DNA of 64,000 nt, taken from NCBI GenBank assembly GCA_017457955.1, contig JAFTGL010000013.1, forward strand, positions 41,155-105,154, written 5' to 3'. Origin of the DNA: Ruminococcus sp. (GTDB taxonomy: Bacteria > Bacillota > Clostridia > Oscillospirales > Acutalibacteraceae). Position 1 is the stretch's first letter. Every line of letters starts with the position of its first letter. Both the position numbers and the translations under genes were made by a program. The notes beneath the pieces are model-generated. The model searched no databases, was not told where the DNA came from, and saw only the letters and a program-made list of their open reading frames with translations. Shown piece after piece: positions 57,452 to 64,000 of this stretch.

Positions 57452-58789
57452 ATGAAAAGAATTTCTAAGCCTGTATTCTTCATTGTCGCGATCCTCATCA
57501 TAGCGTTTGCGTGCACGGCATTCCTGGGCATCAAATACTATGACGGAGATATCCAGAAGACCACGATCAAGGGTATCGGCGACATCAGATGGGGAATTGA
57601 CATCCGCGGCGGCGTTGAGGCTACCTTTAAGCCCGCAGGAGATATCGACGCTACGGATGAGCAGTTAGACTCTGCAAAATCGATCATTGAGACACGTATG
57701 GTCTCGAACGGTATTACCGACTACGAGATTTACTCCGACTACGGCAGCGACCGCATCATCGTTCGCTTCCCGTGGAAAGAGGACGACACCACCTTCGACC
57801 CGGTTGCCGCGGTGGACGAGCTCGCTGCTACAGCGAACCTCACCTTCCGCAACCCCAGCGGCGAGACCGTCATGGACGGCTCAGCTGTTGAGAGCGCGTC
57901 GGTCGGTATCGATACATCTTCAAGCTCCACCGGCGAGTACATCGTATCGCTGGAGCTGAACTCCGAGGGCGCTCAGATCTTCGCTGACGTCACCCAGCAG
58001 TACTTAAACCAGCAGATCGCAATCTACATGGATGACACCATGCTCTCGAACCCGACGGTCCAGAGCGTTATCACCGAAGGTAAGGCACAGATCACCGGTA
58101 ACTTTGACGCTGAGAGTGCGACAAAGCTCGCGAACCAGATCAACGGCGGTGCGCTGCCCTTCGGTCTCGAGGCTGCTTCCTACAGCGGTATCAGCCCGAC
58201 GCTGGGTCAGAACTCCCTGACCGCGATGGGCTACGCGGCTATCATCGCTTTCGCGCTGATCGCTCTGTTTATGATCATCCGCTACCGCGTGCCCGGCTTT
58301 GTCGCCGTTATCGCGCTGATCGGTCAGATGGCTCTGGCTGTCGCCGCGATCACCCGCTACTTTGAGGCGTTCACTTCCTTTACCATGACCCTGCCCGGTA
58401 TCGCCGGTCTGATCCTGTCGGTCGGTATGGGTGTTGACGCGAACATCATCACCGCCGAGCGTATCAAGGAAGAGTTCCGTTCCGGCAAGACCCTTGACAG
58501 CGCGATCGAGAAGGGTACCAAGAACTCCCTGACCGCTATCATCGACGGTAACATGACCATCGTCATCGTATCTATCATTCTGCTGCTGGTATTCGGTCCG
58601 TCCAACATCCTTTCCTGGATCTTCGGCGAGTCCACTACCGGTACCATCTACGCGTTCGGTTACACCTTGCTTACGGGTGTTATCTCCAACTTCATCATGG
58701 GCGTATGGCTCTCCCGCGTCATGCTCAAGAGCATCGCCGGCGTGAAGTTCCTGCGTAAAAAATGGCTGTTTGGAGGTGAGGGCAAATGA
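57452..58789 (+). CDS. secD: protein translocase subunit SecD
   Basis: A 445-residue membrane protein that, with SecF, uses the proton or sodium gradient to pull proteins through SecYEG. One N-terminal helix (~8-28), IRWGIDIRGGVEATF near residue 48, a short extracytoplasmic P1 domain, and five helices from ~265 with LPGIAGLILSVGMGVDANI near 335. The P1 domain is compact, as in Gram-positive SecD. The start at 57452 follows GGAGG by 7 bases; the long upstream frame from 57317 covers the promoter. Confidence 0.95.
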   Translation: MKRISKPVFFIVAILIIAFACTAFLGIKYYDGDIQKTTIKGIGDIRWGIDIRGGVEATFKPAGDIDATDEQLDSAKSIIETRMVSNGITDYEIYSDYGSDRIIVRFPWKEDDTTFDPVAAVDELAATANLTFRNPSGETVMDGSAVESASVGIDTSSSSTGEYIVSLELNSEGAQIFADVTQQYLNQQIAIYMDDTMLSNPTVQSVITEGKAQITGNFDAESATKLANQINGGALPFGLEAASYSGISPTLGQNSLTAMGYAAIIAFALIALFMIIRYRVPGFVAVIALIGQMALAVAAITRYFEAFTSFTMTLPGIAGLILSVGMGVDANIITAERIKEEFRSGKTLDSAIEKGTKNSLTAIIDGNMTIVIVSIILLLVFGPSNILSWIFGESTTGTIYAFGYTLLTGVISNFIMGVWLSRVMLKSIAGVKFLRKKWLFGGEGK

Positions 58790-59730
58790 AAAAGGATTTG
58801 AACTTCATCGGTAAGAGCAAGGTATTCTTCGGCATTTCCCTCGCGATCATTGCCATCGGTCTTATCTGCAACATCATCTTCGGCGTCACCCTCGACATCC
58901 AGTTCAAGGGCGGTACCATCGTCAACTATTCCTTCGTCGGCGAGATCGACCAGGAAGCTCTGAAGGACACTATCCAGTCCGCGACTCCCGAGCACCAGGT
59001 ATCCTTCACCATCACGCAGGATATCATGAACAACACCGAGGACGAGCAGGCGTATGCCGTATCTGTCCAGTTCTCGGGCAACGACAGCATCAGCTCCGAC
59101 GTCATGAGCGGCATCACCACCGCTCTTGAGGAAGCCTTCCCCGACAACAACTTCCAGTATAAGGAGAACTCCTCTGTTGAGGCGGCTATGGGTCTGAAGT
59201 TCCTCTTGAAGTGTCTGACCGCTGTCGCCATTGCTTCCATCCTCATGGTCATCTACGTCACCATCCGCTTCAAGCGCATCGGCGGTCTGTCCGCGGGCGT
59301 TATGGCGCTGGTCGCGCTGTTCCATGACGTGGCGATGATCTACTTCATGTACGTTATCTTCCGTATGCCTATCGACAGTAGCTTCATCGCGGTCGTCCTG
59401 ATGATCATCGGTTACTCCCTGAACGACACCATCGTTATCTACGACCGTGTCCGTGAGGAACGCCGTATCGCGGGTCCCAAGGCGGATATCGCGGATGTGT
59501 TCAACCACAGCGCTTCTTCCGTTATGGGCCGTACCATCGCGACCTCTATCACCACGCTGGTCGCGATTGGCACCGTTTATGTAGTCGCTTTGATCTTCAA
59601 CCTCTCTTCGGTACAGGCTTTCGCCCTGCCGATGATGATCGGTATCGTATCCGGCTGCTATTCTTCTCTGTGCATCGCGGGTCCCCTTTGGGTGGCTTGG
59701 AACAAGCGCAAGAGCAAGAAGGAAGCGTAA
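58786..59730 (+). CDS. secF: protein translocase subunit SecF
   Basis: A 314-residue partner of SecD. DLNFIGKSKVFFGISL at the start, TLDIQFKGGTIVNYSF near residue 40, and YSLNDTIVIYDRVREERR near 207 are diagnostic. Six hydrophobic segments. The ATG overlaps the secD stop by 4 bases. A strong terminator follows. Confidence 0.96.
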   Translation: MKKDLNFIGKSKVFFGISLAIIAIGLICNIIFGVTLDIQFKGGTIVNYSFVGEIDQEALKDTIQSATPEHQVSFTITQDIMNNTEDEQAYAVSVQFSGNDSISSDVMSGITTALEEAFPDNNFQYKENSSVEAAMGLKFLLKCLTAVAIASILMVIYVTIRFKRIGGLSAGVMALVALFHDVAMIYFMYVIFRMPIDSSFIAVVLMIIGYSLNDTIVIYDRVREERRIAGPKADIADVFNHSASSVMGRTIATSITTLVAIGTVYVVALIFNLSSVQAFALPMMIGIVSGCYSSLCIAGPLWVAWNKRKSKKEA

Positions 59731-59747
59731 GTTTCACATTTACAAAA

Positions 59748-59782
59748 GCAAAGCACCGTTCGAAAGAGCGGTGCTTTTTTGT
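59748..59782 (+). terminator. rho-independent terminator after secF
   Basis: AAGCACCG / CGGTGCTT arms with a TTCGAAAGAG loop, followed by TTTTGTG. Confidence 0.9.
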
Positions 59783-59795
59783 GCGCAAAAGATAG

Positions 59796-59857
59796 TAGCG
59801 AGGAGTGAGGAGTGCTGTTTTTAAACTCCTAACTTCTCACTCCTAACTCCTAACTAA
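59796..59857. repeat. intergenic palindrome with AGGAGTGAGGAGT arms (family 3, short)
   Basis: AGCGAGGAGTGAGGAGTG is answered by CACTCCTAACTCCTAACT around a short core; it lies between convergent genes. Confidence 0.65.
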
Positions 59858-60234
59858 AATATGTTCTCCCAGCTGAGCAGCATGCGGCTGCGTACTGCCA
59901 TGATCTGCCGTTTGACATAGGCTGAGGTCGCTAAAAAATCTTCTGTCGAGCCCGTCTGCGCGTACCGCCTGAGCATGGCAAGATTGCTCGAGATCGTCTC
60001 CATTTCGCTGTGGTACATAAAGACGTTGAAAACCGCGCTCTGCTTTGAGAAGCGCGTGTCAAGCCGCCCTGCGACCGACTCCGCCTCATAGACCTGATTA
60101 TTTGCCATCTTCTCGTCCGCGTCGTCCAGCATCTGCACATAGACGTCGGCGTTCGAGGTGACGTAGATCGCTTCGATCCCACCCAGCAGCAGCGACAGAG
60201 CGATCATCGCCAGTGCGATCCATCCCCGCTTCAT
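59854..60234 (-). CDS. DUF4363-type membrane-anchored protein
   Basis: A 126-residue protein with one N-terminal hydrophobic helix (~6-24) and a helical extracytoplasmic part (VQMLDDADEKMANNQVYEAE ... WENIF). The layout and the coupling to a DUF421 gene match DUF4363 of clostridial spore formers. Function unknown. It overlaps the upstream gene by 4 bases. Confidence 0.7.
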   Translation of the reverse strand: MKRGWIALAMIALSLLLGGIEAIYVTSNADVYVQMLDDADEKMANNQVYEAESVAGRLDTRFSKQSAVFNVFMYHSEMETISSNLAMLRRYAQTGSTEDFLATSAYVKRQIMAVRSRMLLSWENIF

Positions 60235-60764
60235 GTCTCTTCCTCCGTTTCCTGTTCCTCTGCATCCAGTTCATCCAGTTCGTCCTGCAAATCGGCGCTT
60301 TGTATTCCGTTGCCGCTGATGTTGTCGTCTGTCAGAATACTCAGCGTGCCGTTCGGCTCGATGATCCCGTACCGCACTGTACTCTCGTCGCTGATCTCCT
60401 GCTCCCGCAAAAGGGAGTAGACGTCCTCGTGACTGATCCGCAAGAGCCTCAGCTGTGAGTCGATCATCTTGCCGTCGCGGATGATGACGATGGGATGACC
60501 GCAGATCAGCGACCGCGCCTTGCGGCTTTTCATCATCAAAAGGGAGATGAGCAGCTCGATCGCCGCGATCATCATGATCGGGACGAGAGAGTTTAACAGC
60601 GGTCTTTCGGGGTTTTCGAGCGGGAGAGAGGCGACCTCGGAGATAATCAGCGTGATCACCAGCTCGGAGGTCTGCATATCGCTGACCTGCCGCTTGCCCA
60701 TGATGCGCACCGCGGCGGTCACAATAATGTAAATCAGTACCGTTCGTATCAGAATCGTCAGCAT
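60231..60764 (-). CDS. DUF421 (YetF-like) membrane protein
   Basis: A 177-residue protein with three N-terminal helices (~1-80) that include RIMGKRQVSDMQTSELVITL, then a cytosolic domain with RDGKMIDSQLRLLRIS near residue 100 and an acidic tail. Members occur in spore formers and have been linked to spore membrane and germination functions. It is followed by the DUF4363 gene in an overlapping pair. Confidence 0.85.
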   Translation of the reverse strand: MLTILIRTVLIYIIVTAAVRIMGKRQVSDMQTSELVITLIISEVASLPLENPERPLLNSLVPIMMIAAIELLISLLMMKSRKARSLICGHPIVIIRDGKMIDSQLRLLRISHEDVYSLLREQEISDESTVRYGIIEPNGTLSILTDDNISGNGIQSADLQDELDELDAEEQETEEET

Positions 60765-60958
60765 AAAATCACCAACAATAATATGTGAAAAACCGCCAAA
60801 ATTATGTATGCATTTTTTGCATGAAAAATTGCATATTTCTTCTAAAGGATTATAAATATATGGTAAAGGAGTATAATTAATCCGTATATGTTAATCTTTT
60901 AACTTGGGGTAATATCCTTATTGCTCCGAACCAAATTGACAGAGAAAGAAGGCTTATC

Positions 60959-61927
60959 ATGAACAGCAGTCCGTATTCCGTTACCCTGAAACGACTGATC
61001 GACGAAATCGGTCTTTCCAGCTACTACATGCCCGTTGACCCCGAGGAAGTGCTCATCACCGTGTCGGACGTTGACCGTCCCGGTCTGGAGCTGGTGGGAC
61101 ACCTGCAATACTACGACAGACGCTATCTGATCGCCTTCGGTCTGACAGAGATGTCGTTCCTCGAGTCGGAGAGCCATCAAAAGCAGCTTTCGCAGCTCGA
61201 GCCCATCATCAGCCAGATCCCGCCCGCGATGATCGTCGCCCGCGGTATCGAGCCGCTTCCGTCGATGCTGGAGCTTGCGCGCAAGTATCAGGTGCCGATC
61301 CTGACCACCACCGACACCACCTCCGACGTTGACGCGGCGATCGTCTCCTTCCTGCATGTGGAGCTTGCCCAGCGCATCACCCGCCACGGCGTTCTGGTCG
61401 AGGTGTACGGCGAAGGTATTTTGCTGATCGGCGACAGCGGCGTCGGCAAGTCCGAGACCGCCATCGAGCTGATCAAGCGCGGACACCGTTTGATCGCCGA
61501 CGACGCGGTCGAGATCAAGCGCGTCTCCAAGCGTTCGCTGGTTGGTTCTTCTCCCGAGAACATCCGCCACTTCATCGAACTGCGCGGCATCGGTATCATC
61601 AACGCCCGCCGTATCTTCGGTATAGGCGCGGTCAAGGTGTCTGAGAAGATCGACCTTGTCATTAACCTTGAACTCTGGAACTCGAAGAAGGTCTACGACC
61701 GCATGGGCATGGACGACGAGTACATGGAGATCCTCGGCATCGAGATCCCCGTCGTGACCATCCCCGTCAAGCCCGGACGCAACCTTGCCGTCATCATCGA
61801 GGTCGCCGCGATGAACCATCGCCAGAAGAAGATGGGCTACAACGGCGCACAGGAGCTGCTGCAGAACCTCGGCATGGACATCAGCCCCGAGGACATCGGC
61901 AAGAAGAAGATCGACACCAACTGGTAA
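60959..61927 (+). CDS. hprK: HPr kinase/phosphorylase
   Basis: The 322-residue enzyme phosphorylates HPr at its regulatory serine and so controls carbon catabolite repression. Walker A GDSGVGKSETAIEL near residue 158, the family signature ELRGIGIINARRIFG near 205 and KPGRNLAVIIEVAAMNHRQK near 270 are present. AGAGAAAGAAGG precedes the ATG. It lies ahead of murB and rapZ, a cluster seen in many Firmicutes. Confidence 0.96.
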   Translation: MNSSPYSVTLKRLIDEIGLSSYYMPVDPEEVLITVSDVDRPGLELVGHLQYYDRRYLIAFGLTEMSFLESESHQKQLSQLEPIISQIPPAMIVARGIEPLPSMLELARKYQVPILTTTDTTSDVDAAIVSFLHVELAQRITRHGVLVEVYGEGILLIGDSGVGKSETAIELIKRGHRLIADDAVEIKRVSKRSLVGSSPENIRHFIELRGIGIINARRIFGIGAVKVSEKIDLVINLELWNSKKVYDRMGMDDEYMEILGIEIPVVTIPVKPGRNLAVIIEVAAMNHRQKKMGYNGAQELLQNLGMDISPEDIGKKKIDTNW

Positions 61928-61928
61928 A

Positions 61929-62100
61929 TGTAATGAGGAATTAGGAATGAGGAATTAGGAATGAGGAATTAGGAATTTAAGGAAACACTTTGCGTAAGAT
62001 TTATAATACTGTAAATGCGAAGTTTGAGTTTGATTGATAAATCAGGTGTGGGCAGAGCCCACCATTCATTCCTAATTCCTAACTCCTAATTTCTAATTTG
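61929..62100. repeat. intergenic palindrome with AGGAATGAGGAATTAGG arms (family 3)
   Basis: Degenerate tandem units of GAGGAATTAGGAAT on the left are answered by ATTCCTAATTCCTAACTCC on the right. The core contains GGTGTGGGCAGAGCCCACCATT, similar in design to the GGGTGCGGGTGTCCCGCCATT cores at 20488 and 35049. Confidence 0.8.
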
Positions 62101-62119
62101 ATATATCGGAGTAATTCAG

Positions 62120-63022
62120 ATGAATTTAACAGATAAATTAAACAAAAGCAATATACCCTACGTTCTCAACGAGCCCATGTCCGCTCACACGACCTTCAAG
62201 ATCGGCGGCGCGGCGGATATCATGATCACCGTCCGGAGCGTGGAAGAACTAAAAACGGCTGTATCCGCCTGCAAGGATGAAAACATCCCGTACATGATCC
62301 TCGGCAACGGCTCGAACCTGCTTGTTTCCGACGACGGCATCGAGGGCGCGGTGATCGTGCTGGACGGCGATTTCAAAGAGATCACCGTCGACGGAGATAC
62401 CATCACAGCGGGCGCGGGAGCAAAGCTCTCGAAGCTGTGCACAGTCGCGCTGGACGAAGCCCTCAGCGGGTTGGAATTTGCCTACGGCATCCCCGGTTCG
62501 GTCGGCGGCGCGGTGTATATGAACGCCGGCGCCTACGGCGGCGAGATGAAGGACGTCCTGCTCAGCGCGATTGCCCTGACTGCCGACGGCGAGGTGCATG
62601 AGATCCCTGCCGCGGCATTACAGCTCGGCTACCGCACCAGCGTTTTCAAGACGAACGGAGAAATTATTCTTTTTTCGAAATATCAGCTACATAAAGGCGA
62701 TAAAACCGCCATCAAAGAGCACATGGACGACGTGATGAACCGCCGCAAGACCAAACAGCCGCTCGAGTACCCCTCTGCGGGCTCAGTGTTCAAGCGTCCC
62801 GAGGGCGCGTTCGCGGGCACACTGATCGAACAGTGCGGGCTCAAGGGCAGGACCGTCGGCGGTGCGCAGGTCAGCGAAAAGCACGCGGGCTTCATCATCA
62901 ACATCGGCGGCGCGACCTGCGACGACGTGATGAACCTTGTGAAGCTCGTGCAGGAGACTGTCAAAGCCGAGACGGGCTATTTCTTAGAGCGCGAGATCAT
63001 CCGAACAGGCAGGGGAGAGTGA
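62120..63022 (+). CDS. murB: UDP-N-acetylenolpyruvoylglucosamine reductase
   Basis: The 300-residue flavoenzyme makes UDP-MurNAc. PMSAHTTFKIGGAADI near residue 19, GNGSNLLVSDDGIEG near 60, GIPGSVGGAVYMNAGAYGGE near 122 and YPSAGSVFKRPEG near 212 (catalytic Ser) are present, and HAGFIINIGGATCDDV near 254 completes the type II (short) form. The ATG follows ATCGGAGTAATTCAG. rapZ follows after 4 bases. Confidence 0.96.
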   Translation: MNLTDKLNKSNIPYVLNEPMSAHTTFKIGGAADIMITVRSVEELKTAVSACKDENIPYMILGNGSNLLVSDDGIEGAVIVLDGDFKEITVDGDTITAGAGAKLSKLCTVALDEALSGLEFAYGIPGSVGGAVYMNAGAYGGEMKDVLLSAIALTADGEVHEIPAAALQLGYRTSVFKTNGEIILFSKYQLHKGDKTAIKEHMDDVMNRRKTKQPLEYPSAGSVFKRPEGAFAGTLIEQCGLKGRTVGGAQVSEKHAGFIINIGGATCDDVMNLVKLVQETVKAETGYFLEREIIRTGRGE

Positions 63023-63026
63023 GCGT

Positions 63027-63893
63027 ATGGAATTCATCATTCTGACAGGACTCTCCGGCGCGGGCAAGACCAACGCACTGCACGCGATGGAGGACAGCGG
63101 CTACTACTGCGTCGATAATCTGCCTCCCACGCTTCTCGGCACCTTCTACGATCTGTGCGAGACCGCGACCGACAGCCGCATGAAGAAGGTCGCCGTTGTT
63201 GCGGACGCGCGTTCGGGTGAAATGTTCGCCGATATCCCCGACGTCCTCTCCAAGCTGCGGCTGGACGGCAAACGCTTCAAGATACTGTTCCTTGACGCAA
63301 AGCCCGACGTGTTATTGGTCCGCTTCAAGGGCACGCGCCGCAAGCACCCGCTGATCAGCGAGATCACCTCCGGCTCCATCGAAGAAGCCGTCGAGCTTGA
63401 GGACGAGCTGATGAAGGGCGTCAAGGCGATGGCTGACTATGTCGTCGACACCACCGTGATGACCCCGAACGAGCTAAAAGAGCGCGTCACCACCCTCTTT
63501 ACCTCAGGCGCGAGCGACTCGCTGCTCGTCACCTGTATTTCCTTCGGATTCAAGTACGGCATTCCGCCCGAAGCCGACTTGGTGTTCGACGTGCGCTGTC
63601 TGCCCAATCCCTTTTACGTCAAGGAGCTGAAATCTATGACAGGTCTCGACGAAGCGGTGCGGGATTATATCCTCGGCTTCGAAGTGACCGATCAGTTCAT
63701 GGAAAAGCTCTATACCTACATCGACTTCACCCTGCCGCTCTACCGTCAGGAGGGCAAAAGCGAGCTGGTGATCGGCGTCGGCTGTACAGGCGGCAAGCAC
63801 CGTTCCGTCACGGTCGCGCGACTCCTGAACGCCCATTTCCTCGAAAACGGTCAGAAGTCGTCCATCCACCACAGAGATATTTGGAAAGCCTGA
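63027..63893 (+). CDS. rapZ: RapZ/YvcJ nucleotide-binding adapter protein
   Basis: A 288-residue protein. Walker A LTGLSGAGKTNALHAMED at the start, FLDAKPDVLLVRFKGTRRKHPL near residue 88 (shown in part), and GVGCTGGKHRSVTVARLL near 250 mark the family. In E. coli RapZ steers RNase E on a small RNA; in Firmicutes the homologue binds UDP-GlcNAc-type ligands and works near YvcK. GGGAGAG precedes the ATG. Confidence 0.94.
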   Translation: MEFIILTGLSGAGKTNALHAMEDSGYYCVDNLPPTLLGTFYDLCETATDSRMKKVAVVADARSGEMFADIPDVLSKLRLDGKRFKILFLDAKPDVLLVRFKGTRRKHPLISEITSGSIEEAVELEDELMKGVKAMADYVVDTTVMTPNELKERVTTLFTSGASDSLLVTCISFGFKYGIPPEADLVFDVRCLPNPFYVKELKSMTGLDEAVRDYILGFEVTDQFMEKLYTYIDFTLPLYRQEGKSELVIGVGCTGGKHRSVTVARLLNAHFLENGQKSSIHHRDIWKA

Positions 63894-64000
63894 CTTAGAA
63901 TTAGAAATTAGGAGTTAGGAATTAGTAATTATTGTTGTTAAGGAAGCGTTGGGATGAGAGAACAATTCATCATTCCTCATTCCTCATTCCTCATTAATAA
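63894..64000. repeat. intergenic palindrome with AGGAGTTAGGAATTAG arms (family 3, at window edge)
   Basis: TTAGAAATTAGGAGTTAGG on the left and CATTCCTCATTCCTCATTC on the right; it may continue beyond the window. Confidence 0.65.

Noticed and set aside
61929-62100. CRISPR array in the AGGAATTAGG repeats
   Set aside because: Units are about 14 bases, degenerate, without spacers, and arranged as two complementary arms; no cas genes nearby.

Overview
The window looks like chromosome of an anaerobic, spore-forming, Gram-positive gut bacterium of the Ruminococcaceae/Oscillospiraceae type. Pointers are: sporulation genes (gpr, spoIIP, a SipL-like gene, spoIVA); anaerobic metabolism (adhE, a rubrerythrin with N-terminal rubredoxin domain, OadB/OadG); hprK and rapZ; AspRS next to GatCAB; and four starch- or dockerin-linked secreted proteins of the kind known from ruminococcal amylosomes. 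Three proteins end in type I dockerins. No cohesin or scaffoldin gene is in the window. Species cannot be named from the sequence alone. No rRNA, tRNA or CRISPR array was seen.

Layout: 1-1.7 kb, aromatic amino acid synthesis (tyrA end, aroF). 1.8-4.5 kb, a phage-derived baseplate/holin/endolysin cassette and a small SPKTG surface protein. 4.6-9.9 kb, two adjacent polar amino acid ABC transporters; the second has a substrate-binding protein with its two lobes in swapped order. 10-13.5 kb, XRE regulator, DegV, hemolysin III and CHAP protein. 13.7-15.3 kb, a dockerin cysteine peptidase. 15.4-21.8 kb, gpr-spoIIP, dusB, glyA, rarA. 22-26.3 kb, a starch-binding dockerin protein followed by a GH13 amylase without dockerin. 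26.5-31.4 kb, aspS-gatCAB. 31.5-34.5 kb, ECF sigma factor, membrane partner and dockerin protein. 34.5-38.5 kb, thioesterase, phosphotransferase and adhE (minus). 39.3-43.7 kb, membrane protein, lipoprotein, a sigma factor fused to a membrane and extracellular domain, and rubrerythrin (all minus). 43.9-47.8 kb, amidase, LUD protein, two rRNA methylases. 48.6-51.6 kb, spore coat assembly. 51.8-53.4 kb, oxaloacetate decarboxylase gamma/beta. 53.7-55.2 kb, polysaccharide co-polymerase and tyrosine kinase. 55.4-64 kb, aspartate aminotransferase, secDF, DUF4363/DUF421, hprK, murB, rapZ.

The most unusual content lies between the genes. (1) Two small loci (47.9-48.2 kb and 56.7-57.0 kb) each have convergent sigma-A-type promoters, a shared bidirectional terminator and a 21-25 residue hydrophobic peptide: type I toxin-antitoxin modules. 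The first is bracketed by a perfect 35-bp duplication of the 3' end of the upstream gene, with that operon's likely original terminator left stranded beyond it. (2) A ~276-bp element with 23-bp inverted ends occurs twice (9971-10246 and 38517-38793). Each copy sits directly downstream of a sigma-A-like promoter and directly upstream of a ribosome binding site, in the same orientation to its gene (XRE regulator, adhE). Hairpins are conserved and one arm position shows a paired change, so it is either a structured leader RNA or a MITE acting as one. (3) A second palindromic family of ~155 bp has two copies and a probable relic. (4) Palindromes with AGGAATTAGGAAT-type arms mark at least five intergenic gaps.

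The gene content suggests extracellular starch and protein breakdown, amino acid uptake, ethanol-forming fermentation, and envelope sensing by membrane-linked sigma factors.
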